Shown here piece after piece: positions 46,929 through 57,722 of a stretch of 64,000 bases of DNA. The stretch's first letter is position 1; each line of letters opens with the position of its first letter. The translations under genes and the position numbers were made by a program. The notes beneath the pieces were generated by a model that did not search any database, was not told where the DNA came from, and was given only the letters and a program-made list of their open reading frames with translations. Source of the stretch: Triticum aestivum (Eukaryota > Streptophyta > Magnoliopsida > Poales > Poaceae); the NCBI RefSeq assembly GCF_018294505.1, contig NC_057796.1:273601906-273665905 (forward strand). Reading direction: 5' to 3'.

Positions 46929-49242
46929 CTAATCCCGAAGGCAGATGGAGCGTGCGATGGTGATCTCATCAACTTTGGAAACACTTCCAACACACATCGT
47001 CACCTCGCCCTTAGCCAGTCTCCGTTTAGTCCGTAGCTTTTGCTTCAAGTCACCAATAATAGCAACGGAACCGGTATCCAATACCCAGGTGCTACCAGGA
47101 GTACTAGTAAGGTACACATCAATAACATGTATATACTTTGTTGGAGTTGCCAGCCTTCTTATCTACCATGTATTTGGGGTAGTTCCGCTACCAGTGACGG
47201 TTCCCCTTACAATAGAAGCACTTAGTCTCGGGTTTGGGTTCAACCTTGGGTTCCTTCACTGGAGCGGCAACTGGTTTGCCATTCATGAAGTTTCCCTTCT
47301 AGCCCTTGCCCTTCTTGAAACTAGTGGTCTTGTTAAACTATCAACACTTGATGTTCCTTCTTGATTTCTACTTTTTGCGGTCTTAAGCACCGCGAACAGC
47401 TCCGGGATCATCTCCATCCCTTGCATGTCATAGTTCGTCACGAAGATCTAGTAGCTTAGTGATAGTGACTAGAGAACTCTATCAATCACTATCTTATCTG
47501 GAAGTTTAACTCCCACTTGATTCAAGTGATTGTAGCACCCAGACATTCAGAGCACATGCTCACTAGCTGAGCTATTCTCCTCCATCTTGTAGGCAAAGAA
47601 CTTGTCAGAGGTCTCATACCTCTCAACACGGGCATGAGCCTGAAATCTCAGTTTGAGCTCTTGGAACATCTCATATGTTCTATGGCGTTTAAAACGTCAT
47701 TGGAATCCCGATTCTAAGCCGTAAAGTATGGTGCACTTAACTATCAAGTAGTCATCAGGACGTATCTTTCAGATGTTCATAACATCCACAGACGACGCTA
47801 GAGGGGTTGGCACACCGAGCGGTGAATGAAAGACATAAGCCTTCTGTGTAGAAGTGAGGACACTCCTCAGACAACGGACCTAGTCCACGTCAATGCTTAC
47901 AATATCTTTCAACTTATTCTTTCTCTAGGAACATATTAAAACAGGGAGCTAAAGCGCGAGCTATTGATCTACAACATAATTTGCAAAGACAATTTAGACT
48001 ATGTTCATGATAATTAAGTTCATCTAATCAAATTATTTAATGAACTCTCTCTCAGATAGACATCCCTCTAGTCATCTAAGTGATACATGATCCGAATCGA
48101 CTAGGCCGTGTCCGATCATCACGTGAGACGGACTAGTCATCAACGGTGAACATCTCCATGTTTATCGCATCTACTATACGACTCATGTTCGACCTTTTGG
48201 TCTCTTGTGTTCCGAGGCCATGTCTGTACATGCTAGGCTCGTCAAGTCAACCTAAGTGTTTCGCATGTGTAAATCTGGCTTACACCCGTTGTATGCGAAC
48301 GTTAGAATCTATCACACCCGATCATCACGTGGTGCTTCGAAACAACGAACCTTCGCAACGGTGCACAGTTAGGGGGAACACATTCTTGAAATTTTAGAGA
48401 GGGATCATCTTATTTATGCTACCGTCGTTCTAAGCAAATAAGATGTAAACACATGATAAACATCACATGCAATCAAATAGTGACATGATATGGCCAATAT
48501 CATTTTGCTCCTTTTGATCTCCATCTTCGGGGCGCCATGATCATCATCGTCACCGGCATGACACCATGATCTCCATCATCGTGTCTACATGAAGTTGTCT
48601 CGTCAACTATTACTTCTACTACTATGGCTAACGGTTTAGCAATAAAGTAAAGTAATTACATGACGTTTATGTTGACACGCAGGTCATAAATAAATTAAGA
48701 CAACTCCTATGGCTCCTGCCGGTTGTCATACTCATCGACATGCAAGTCGTGATTCCTATTACAAGAACATGATCAATCTCATACATCACATATATCATTC
48801 ATCACATCCTTTTGGCCATATCACATCACAAGGCATATGCTGCAAAAACAAGTTAGACGTCCTCTAATTGTTGTTGCAATTTTTTTTTACATGGCTGCTA
48901 TAGGTTTCTAGCAAGAACGTTTCTTACCTACGCCAAAACCACAACGTGATATGCCAATTTCTATTTACCCTTCATAAGGACCCTTTTCATTGAATCCGGT
49001 CCGACTAAAGTGGGAGAGAAAGACACCCGCTAGCCACCTTATGCAACTAGTGCATGTCAGTCGGTGGAACCTGTCTCACGTAAGTGTACGTGTAAGGTCG
49101 GTCCGGGCCGCTTCATCCCACGATGCCGCCGAATCAAGATAAGACTAGTAACGGCAAGTAAATTGACAAAATCGACGCCCACAACTACTTTGTGTTCTAC
49201 TCGTGCATAGAAACTACGCATAGACCTAGCTCATGATGCCAC
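46929..49242 (-). pseudogene. Angela-type gag and protease remains
   Basis: The protease lies at 47117-46929, with the active-site motif STWVLDTGSVA. Just upstream (about 47235-47190) is a zinc knuckle, CFYCKGNRHW then a stop, with the last cysteine read as Tyr. Upstream still, the Gag core is spread over stops and frameshifts to about 48950. The leader to the 5' LTR contains no open frame of note. Confidence 0.75.
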
Positions 49243-50986
49243 TGTTGGGGATCGTAGCACAAATTTAAAATTTTCTACGCATCACCAAGATCAATCTATG
49301 GAGTAATCTAACAACGAGGGGAAGGAGAATGCATCTACATACCCTTGTAGATCGCTAAGCGGAAGCATTGCAAGAACGCGGATGAGGTAGTCGTACTCGT
49401 GGCGATTCAGATCGTGGTTGATTCCGATCTAAGCGCCGAACAACGGCGCCTCCGCGTTCAACACACGTGCAGCCCGGTGACGTCTCCCACGCCTTGATCC
49501 AGCAAGGAGAGAGGGAGAGGTTGGGGAAGACTCCGTCCAGCAGCAGCACGACGGCGTGGTGGTGGTGGAGGAGCGTGGCACTCCAGCAGGGCTTCGCCAA
49601 GCACCGCAAGAGAAGAGGAGGGAGAGGGGTAGGGCTGCGCTAAGAGGGAGAAAGACTCGTGTGTTAGGCAGCCCCAAAACCTCCACTATATATAGGGGCA
49701 AGGGGGAGGGGAGGTGCCCTAGGGTTTCTCCTAGGGGGGCGGCGGCCAGGGCAGATGGGATCTCCCCCTTGGGTGACTTGGCCCCCAAGCCAGGAGGTGG
49801 GAACCCTAGATGGGGCGCCCCAAACCCCCTGGTCACGTGGGAATAGGTGAGGGGGGCGCACAGCCCCTTAGTGGGCTAGTTTTGCCCCCTTCCCTTGGCC
49901 CATGAAGCCCCCCAACAATTGCCGGGGCTCCCGAAACACCTTTCGATCATGCTAGTCATCACCCGGTACCTCCGGAACACTTCCAGACTCCAAAACCCTT
50001 CGTCCAATATATCAATCTTCACCTCCGGACCATTCCGGAACTCCTCGTGACGTCCGGGAATCTCATCTGGGACACCAAACAACATTCGGTAACCACGTAC
50101 ATACTTTCCCTATAACCCTAGCGTCATCGAACCTTAAGTGTGTAGACCCTACGGGCTCGGGAATCATGCAGACATGACCGAGACATCTCTCTGGTCAATA
50201 ACCAACAGTGGGATCTGGATACCCATGTTGGCTCCCACATCTTCCACGATGGTCTTATCGGATGAACCACGATGTCAAGGATTCAGTCAATCCCGTATAC
50301 AATTCCCTTTGTCTACCGGTATAGTACTTGCCCGAGATTCGATCGTCGATATCCCGATACCTTGTTCAATCTCGTCACCGGCAAGTCTCTTTACTCGTTC
50401 CGTAACACATCATCCCGTGATCAACTCCTTGGTCACATTGTGCACATTATGATGATGTCCTACCGAGTGGGCCCAGAGATACCTCTCCGTTTACACGGAG
50501 TGACAAATCCCAGTCTCGATTCGTGCCAACCCAACAGACACTTTCGGAGATACCCGTAGTGCACCTTTATAGCCACCCAGTTACGTTGTGACGTTTGGTA
50601 CACCCAAAGCATTCCTACGGTATCCGGGAGTTGCACAATCTCATCGTCTAAGGAAATGATACTTGACATTAGAAAAGCTTTAGCAAACGAACTATACGAT
50701 CTTGTGCTAGGCTTAGGATTGGGTCTTGTCCATCACATCGTTCTCCTAATGATGTGATCCCGTTATCAACGACATCTAATGTCCATGGTCAGGAAACCGT
50801 AACCATCTATTGATCAACGAGCTAGTCAACTAGAGGCTCACTAGGGACATTGTGTTGTCTATGTATCCACACATGTCTCTGAGTTTCCTATCAATACAAT
50901 TATAGCATGGATAATAAACGATTATCATGAACAAGGAAATATAATAATAACCAATTTATTATTGCCTCTAGGGCATATTTCCAACA
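49243..50986 (-). repeat. Angela-type 5' LTR (element sense)
   Basis: 1,744 bp, the same length as its partner, with scattered substitutions. The reverse-complemented primer-binding region lies directly to its left. Confidence 0.95.
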
Positions 50987-51030
50987 TCCGAGGTTAACCC
51001 TAAGCAAGGAATGCTTTTTTATGAGTGCAG

Positions 51031-51904
51031 CCATCGCTGCAGAGGTCGTGAACCTCAAGGCTGAACTGAGGAAGGCCAAGCAGGAGGCCGCAGAACAGAA
51101 GGCGGCAGCCGAGCAAGCGGCCGCCAAACTATCGGCGGTGAAGGCCGTCAGTGATAAGCACGAGGCTTGAGTGGCCGAGGTGCAACGGGAGCTCAAGATG
51201 CCATCACTAAATGTGAGGAACTTGAGCAGAAAAATATGGATCAAGCCACCGAGCTGTCCACAATTAAGCTGGAGATCCAGGAGGCAAGGACGGAAACATG
51301 AAGCGCCTGAGAGAAACTCCGCCAGGTGAAGCTTATTGCAAATGGTTAGCCGTATTTACTGCAGAGTGTCTTTGGCGGTCACAGGTTCGCTTTGCTCACA
51401 TGAGTGTGGCGTTCCTCAGGCGCATTTGCCAATCTCCCGAGGAGTGCGACTGATGCGACAAGGCATTTTGCGTCTCGGGAGGGCGATGCCAAGGATAGGC
51501 TGTTGTAGGCGCAGTTCTAGGTGCCCAAACACCCTCCCCTCCTGAGTAATCAAATGAAGCAGCTGATGGAGTTGCACCGGATGGCGGACCCGGCATTGAA
51601 GGACCTTTGTGTCCGACTGTGGTCTTCCGGGCCGCTGCCAAGCAGCTACTTTGGCCTAGTGCAGAAGTTGTGCGATGTCGCGCCCCGGATCGACGTCCTG
51701 AAGAGTTCCATATGCATCGAGGGACCTCGGATGGACTTTGTGAAAACCATGGTGCACTGGCTCAAGATCTAGCCGGTTGAGACGGCCACCAGACCCCCGC
51801 TCCTGGGAAAGGAGCACATGCGCCCCAAGCAGTATTTTCCCATCGTAATGGATGGTGCTCGGGCGATAGAGGCCCAGTGTTCGAAAGATGTAATTTTTGA
51901 GTGA
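51031..51904 (+). pseudogene. E antisense ORF, part 3: coiled coil and C-terminus
   Basis: An acceptor (ATGAGTGCAG, ending 51030) resumes the ORF after the intron that received the Angela element. The first exon is a predicted coiled coil rich in Ala/Glu/Lys (EVVNLKAELRKAKQEAAEQK) with a TGA after DKHEA. A GT...AG pair at about 51324-51419 may be another intron. The last exon encodes LMELHRMADPALKDLCVRLW, YFGLVQKLCDVAPRIDVLKS and KTMVHWLKI, then a TAG, and further family-like sequence (KQYFPIVMDGARAIEAQCS) to a TGA at 51902-51904. This C-terminus is typical of grass proteins with the Transposase_28 domain. Confidence 0.65.
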
Positions 51905-52719
51905 GCGCACTATCATATGAAAGTTGAACCTTTTGCTTTATAATGCGGTTGCTTTTGTATGGTTTATCATACTTTGTCTGTTTTTTTGTTTATTTTGACT
52001 CATGTGCGGCCGTTTTAATCTAAAAGTTACCAGTCGTCGGCTTTAGCCCCCATGTAGATGCTAGAAAGGGTGTTTCGACCTCCACACTATGACTCTTAGC
52101 CGACGTCTCGGTGTCCGAGGGCGGTAGTGTGTGAGGGAAATGAGGCAATCAGACTATGCGGTTTTAGTGCTTTCACTTAGCCATAGTAGCTTGATTACGG
52201 GGGCTAGTGACTATCCCCCAGTGTTTTGTGATGTTTGGATGAGCCGTTGTATATACCTTCGTCACTTGGTATGTGTGAAGACAAACCCTTCGTATAACAC
52301 GACGAAACCTCCGTCGATCTGTAGTTTAACACTTGTCATATGATTGCCGACCAGTTCTCGCTTATCATGACAGCCAGTTTTCGGCTTTCTCCACTGGGGC
52401 ACTTAACCAGGCAAGCTGGAGGTACAATCACAGTGGTTCTCCCTTTACCCTCTTAGCCGAACATGCGTAACGCAAGAGGGCAAACACAGGAGTAGGGCAA
52501 CCCAACTATTGACCCAAGACATAATTCAGAACCAATTCATATAATGCAATATCCGAGACGCCGATCACATGAGATGGAAACTAGTGCTGGGGTGATGCTG
52601 GGGGCGAGTTTTATAATCAAGCCCCTGTCTATCGCATCTAAAGAAAATATGTACTTTGTTTCGGTGTCGAAGAGCGGAAAAAGTTATGCAACATAAATGA
52701 CTGCAAGAGGACCGTAAAG
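51905..52719 (-). other. Element E internal sequence, no ORF
   Basis: Non-coding sequence downstream of E's antisense ORF, with AGCCCCCATGTAG- and CCCCCAGTG-type words. Ends at the TAAAG duplication of element G and resumes at 61403. I see no pol remains on either strand. Confidence 0.5.
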
Positions 52720-53236
52720 TGTTGGGGATATAACTATTCGTAAGCCGCCCAGGAGGGGCCGGGTTACGGTAAGAAGATTATCATATGAAGCCCAAGACCA
52801 AGCATGGAGATGGCAGTTCAGTTAAGGGGCCAAGGCCCACAGGCGATTTAAGGCCCGTAGTGATAAACCTCCATAATGACATAACTTGTATCATAAGGCA
52901 GAATTGACTAGTCACCGAGCCGGACATTGTTTATGAGCCGGCCGAGACTCTGAGGGCCGTTGGGCGTCAACCCGTGTATATAAGGGGACGACTCGGCGGC
53001 GGCTTAGGGAGAGAAAACAACTCATCGAGAGCCAGGCATAGCGTATCTCGCTCCCTGGTCATCGAAACCTCAATAATCCCAACACAACTAGATGTAGGCC
53101 TTCCTTCACCATAAGGGGCCGAACTAGTATAACTCTCGTGTCCTTTGTCCTGTTTAACCCCTTTAAGCTTCCTAGTTGCGATGGCTCCACAACTAAGTCC
53201 TTGCAAGAGGACATCTGCCGTGACAATTCCACGACA
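52720..53236 (+). repeat. Element G 5' LTR
   Basis: 517 bp, TGTTGGGGATATAAC to TTCCACGACA. A TATA-like GTGTATATAAGGGG lies at about 52974-52987. Confidence 0.95.
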
Positions 53237-53237
53237 G

Positions 53238-53257
53238 TTGGCGCCCACCATGGGGCC
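53238..53257 (+). other. Element G primer-binding site
   Basis: TTGGCGCCCACCATGGGGCC, one base after the 5' LTR, is a tRNA primer-binding site common in Triticeae gypsy elements. It overlaps the proposed gag start codon (53250). Confidence 0.75.
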
Positions 53258-56200
53258 AGCGCACGGTGGATTTGAGTTCTTGAAGGGCAACTTCGAAGGG
53301 ATCAAGGGATACGCGGTGGGCTGGATGATCAAGAGTCGTCGCGGCAAGATCTACATCGACGACGAGAGCTGGGGCCCGGAGGCTGGCTCAATCGAGTACG
53401 GGTACCGGGTCCCCTTCGGAGGAATCCACGTCTTCATCGGCCGGACCGGTGAGCCGGGCCCTGAGCCGGACGTCTGCAACGACATCATCGAGACGGCTCA
53501 GCGTGCAAGACCCGCCCGGGCTCAACCCGCTGTGAAGCGTGTCTTTGTGGGTTGTGTTCATGGAGAATTTTCTGAAGGGTCCGCGGCTGATGGTGAGCCG
53601 GCCGCCGGCTCTGATGGTGAGTCATCTACAGGTGAGACAGATTCACTGTATCAATTGCAGGACGGCGTGCTTGGGGGCTATTCCGACGGCAGCAGTACTC
53701 CGGACCCCTTTGAGCCATCGAGCAGAGCCGGGGTCTTCATGGCAGGCACTCAACCCGGCCAGAACTCTACAGCTGCAGGAGCTATAACCTCCGGGTCAGG
53801 AGCAGCCAGGGCAGGAGGCCCCGTGCGCCCACCGGCTCAGGTGTTGATCGATCTCATGGACAAGTTGACGGCCCTGTTAACCGCCACAGTTGTTGATGCA
53901 AATAGAGATGAGCATGAGGCGGAGGTTGCACAGGTGCGTGAGGAGATAGCTCGAGCCAAGGAGGTCCTAGCAGCTGAGGATACCAGATTGGCCGCAGAGC
54001 GGGCGGCTTTGGACGCACGGGCCCAGCAGCTCCAATCAGAGGCTTTCCAGCTTACGATGAGCCTGAACGCATCTAACGAGGTGATGAGGAGGAGGCACCA
54101 GAAAACCCAATCCCGTTTACCTCCGATTTAAACTCCTCAGAATCTTTTCGCTACACCCGGAGCCGGCCCAAGTAACCTGCCGGAGGCAAATCAGTTCATG
54201 ACAGCCGGAGGAGGGGGACCGGTTCAGCCTCGGGTGATGGCACCTCCTCATGGGAATATGGCCCCGCCCCGTTATGTACCAACACCACCGGGTCACTTTT
54301 CTAACCCCATGGAGAACCTTATTGCAGCGTCGGCACGCTTGGCGGCTCTCCCAGTGGACGGTGATGATCCAACGGCAATAGAGACATGAAGGATCAGAGA
54401 ACTTGTCCAAACAGCTCTGGCTCAGCAAGAGGCTTATTCCTATAGTCGTGACAGGATTCATTCAACCCCTCGTCCGAACCAGAGCCCGAGTTACAGTAGG
54501 CACATGGAGTCAGAAGCTTTGTCAAGCAACGCCCAGCGCCGTAACCAGCCCGGTGGATATAACCCGATGCAGGACAGGATACATCAGGAGGATCAGCGAG
54601 CGGCTCAACTGGCGGCTCAGCAGGCGGCTCATCAAGCCTTCCCGGATTATCCAACGACTTCTTTTGAGGCAGGAGTAGCCACCAGAACCGGCGGCGTTCC
54701 TTGTTTGATACCGGCTTTACGTAACGTGCGTCTGCCTAAGGATTTCAAGGGGACCCGAAAGGTGCCAAACTACACGGCCGACTTATAGCCCGGGGCCTGG
54801 ATTGAAAGTTATGAGATGGCTATGGAGTTGTTGGAGGTCAGCGATGAGGCAATGGCTAAATACTTCACCATGATGTTCGATGGAACGGCTCGGGCTTGGT
54901 TAAAGAGCCTGCCGCCCAACTCTGTTGGTTCATGGGCAGAGTTGAAGGCCCGGTTCATTCAGTACTTTAAAGACACTTGCAAGCAGTCCATGTCAATTGT
55001 GGATTTAACTGACTGTAAGCAAGAGGAGGGTGAATCTACCACTCATTGGGTACGCCGGGTCAAGGAGATAATACATTCATCTGATAAGATGGATGCCGGC
55101 TCAGCGGTCCTCATGTTGGAGAAGAATTGTCGATTTGAGCCGCTGAGACGGAAGCTGGGGTGCCTCAAGCATGATTGCACTGACATGGGTATGCTAATGA
55201 CGGCTTTAGTCAAATACGCCGATTCTGATAGTACCAAGTATCCCATGTCTGATGAGGAAAAGACAGGGAAGGGAAAGAAGAACGGTAATGGAAAGGGTCA
55301 TAAGCATAACCCGGCCGGCTGCAATAAACGTAAGGCGGACGGTAACCCGGAGTTCGTGGCAAACACCAACGCACAGGGCGGCAATCAGCGGTGCAAGGGG
55401 AAGCCATACCCTCGGTCCAGCGGGTCAGGACCTAGTCTTGAACAATTACTTAATGAGCCCTGTCCAAAACACGGCACTCGAGAGAAGCCGGCCACTCACC
55501 TGTGGAAGGATTGTGCGATTATGAAAGCCTTCAAAAACTATAACCCGTTTGATGGTGGTCACGGACCGGGTGGAAGCTCTGGTGGTGGCGGCTTCCATGG
55601 CCCGGGTGGCGGTTCAAATTCCGGCTTTCAGGGAAATCAAGGTGGTTATAACCAGCAGCAGTCTGGCCAGGGAGGTCAGCAACAGCAGCAGTCAGGTTAT
55701 CAAAGCCATCCAAAGCAGCTGAACAGTGGACAGTATCATGTGTTCACCACTAGCTTATGCAAGCGTGACCAGAAGGTGCACAAAAGGGTTGTGAACTCTA
55801 TTGAGCCGGCTGTTCCTCGTTATCTAAGATGGACAGAGCAGCCGATTGTGTGGAGCAGAGAGGATCACCCTCCCCGGGTTGATAATCCGGGTCAGTTGGC
55901 TTTGGTGGTAGCACCTCAGGTTGGTGGATATAAGTTTACTAAGGTGCTCATGGATGGGGGCAGCAGCATCAACATCCTTTATTATGAGACCTTTCGCCGC
56001 ATGGGACTGACTGACAAAAGTCTCAGGCCGTCCAACACTGTTTTCCATGGAGTGGTGCCTGGTAAGTCGGCCTACCCGGTTGGTAAGATTGAGTTGGAGG
56101 TGGCTTTTGGAGATGACTATGATTTCAGGGCTGAGAAGCTAACTTTTGAGGTGGTTAAAATCAAGAGCCCATATCATGCTCTGTTTGGGCGTCCGGCTTA

Positions 56201-57722
56201 CGCTAAGTTCATGGCGCGGTCGTGTTATGTTTATTTGCAGCTCAAGATGCCGGGTCACAAGGGCACCATTACCGTGCATGGGAGTCGAAAGGTAGCCCTA
56301 GAATGTGAAGAAGGCGACATGGCTTATGCCGAGTCTTTTTGCGCAGCAGAGGAGCTAAAGTTTTATCAAGATAATGTTGACCCGGCGGATATGACCTCTT
56401 TGAAAAAGCCCACCACAGAGCATGACCCGGCGATGAAATTTAAATCGGCTGCTAAAACCAAGCTTGTTGACTTCACTCCAGGCGATTCGCCTAAGCAGTT
56501 CAGTATCAGTGCCAACTTGGATCCTAAATAGGAAAGCGCGCTCATCGAGTTCATCCGTGAGAACCGGGACATCTTTGCATGGAAACCTTCTGACATGCCG
56601 GGTGTACCGAGAGAACTCGCTGAGCACACTCTTAATATTGATCCGAAGTATAAGCCGGTCAGACAGTTTCTTCGGCGATTCAACAAAGAGAGACGGAAAG
56701 CTCTTGGAGAAGAGGTGGCCCGGCTCTTAGCGGCCGGGTTTATTGTTGAAGTTTTTCACCCGGAGTGGTTGGCTAACCCGGTGCTTGTGCTTAAAAAGAA
56801 CGGCACCTGGCGGATGTGTGTGGATTACACGGACTTAAATAAGGCTTGTCCGGTTGATCCCTTTGCTCTCCCCCATATTGATCAAATCATTGATGCTACG
56901 GCGGGTTGTGAGCGCTTGAGCTTTTTGGATGCTTACTCCGGTTATCATCAGATCAAGATGGCAGTTAAGGACCAGGAGAAGACGGCTTTCATCACTCCGT
57001 TTGGAGCCTTCTGCTATGTATCCATGCCATTTGGGCTCAAGAGTGCCCAGGCGACTTATCAGCGATGTGTGCAGAATTGTCTCCATAATCAGATCGGGCG
57101 CAATGTTCATGCTTATGTGGACGACATAGTAGTGAAGTCCAGAGAGAAGGAAACTTTGATATCTGATCACAAGGAAACCTTTGATAATCTCCGGGTTTAT
57201 AAAATGATGCTTAACCCAGACAAATGTGTGTTTGGTGTGCCTGCAGGTAACCTTTTGGGCTTTCTGGTCTCCAACAGGGGCACTGAAGCTAATCCAGAGA
57301 AGATCAAGGTGATTACCTCTTTGGCTAAACCGACGTGCATCAATGACGTTCAGAGGCTAGTAGGTCGTGTTGCTGCCTTAAGCCGGTTTATCAGCTGGTT
57401 AGGGGAAAAGGCCTTACCGTTATATCAGATGATGAAGAAAACATACACTTTTGTCTGGAGTGATGCTGCTAATGCCGCCTTTGAAGACTTAAAGAGACAA
57501 TTATCTGAGCCGCCGGTCCTTGCGGCTCCAATTGATAGAGAGCCGTTGCTGTTATATGTGGCTGCTAACTCACGTGATGTTAGCGTTGCAATCGTGGTGG
57601 AGCGCAAAGAGGCTGGCAAGGAGCATCCGGTTCAACGGCCGGTTTACTACATCAGTGAGGTGCTCATTGAGTCTAAGCAAAGGTACCCACATTGGCAGAA
57701 GCTTGTTTATGGAGTGTTCATG
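53250..57722 (+). pseudogene. Element G gag-protease-RT polyprotein, one frame with four stops
   Basis: A single reading frame runs for about 4.5 kb with no frameshift, broken only by TAA 54129-54131, TGA 54387-54389, TAG 54786-54788 and TAG 56529-56531. The start is MGPAHGGFEFLKG at 53250. Near codons 225-280 is an Ala/Glu/Arg coiled coil. The Gag core (PF03732) is at about 54840-55230 (MMFDGTARAWLKSLPPNSV, then WAELKARFIQYF). A Gly/Gln-rich tract follows at 55540-55710. The protease site is VLMDGGSSINILY (about 55945). RT begins about 56700: LAAGFIVEVFHPEWLANPV, CVDYTDLNKACPVDPFALP, FLDAYSGYHQIKM, MPFGLKSAQATYQ, and an intact catalytic AYVDDIVVKS (about 57110). It ends in the first RNase H segment (RPVYYISEVLIESKQRYPHW) at the deletion. 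Each stop can be explained by one transition. Confidence 0.9.

Larger units (their letters stand above)
42459..50986 (-). mobile_element. Angela/BARE-1/WIS-type Ty1-copia retrotransposon, minus orientation
   Basis: Two LTRs of 1,744 bp each (42459-44202 and 49243-50986). Read on the minus strand, they begin TGTTGGAAATATGCCCTAGA, the well-known start of this family. TSD TCCGA is at 42454-42458 and 50987-50991. The internal edge of the left LTR reads, on the minus strand, CAAGTGGGAGAC, the polypurine tract. The edge of the right LTR gives TGGCATCATGAGC, a diverged initiator-Met primer site. Total 8,528 bp is the usual size. LTRs differ at about 4 % over the first 470 bp by eye. Gag and pol are broken by many stops. 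Inserted in an intron of E's antisense ORF. Confidence 0.95.
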
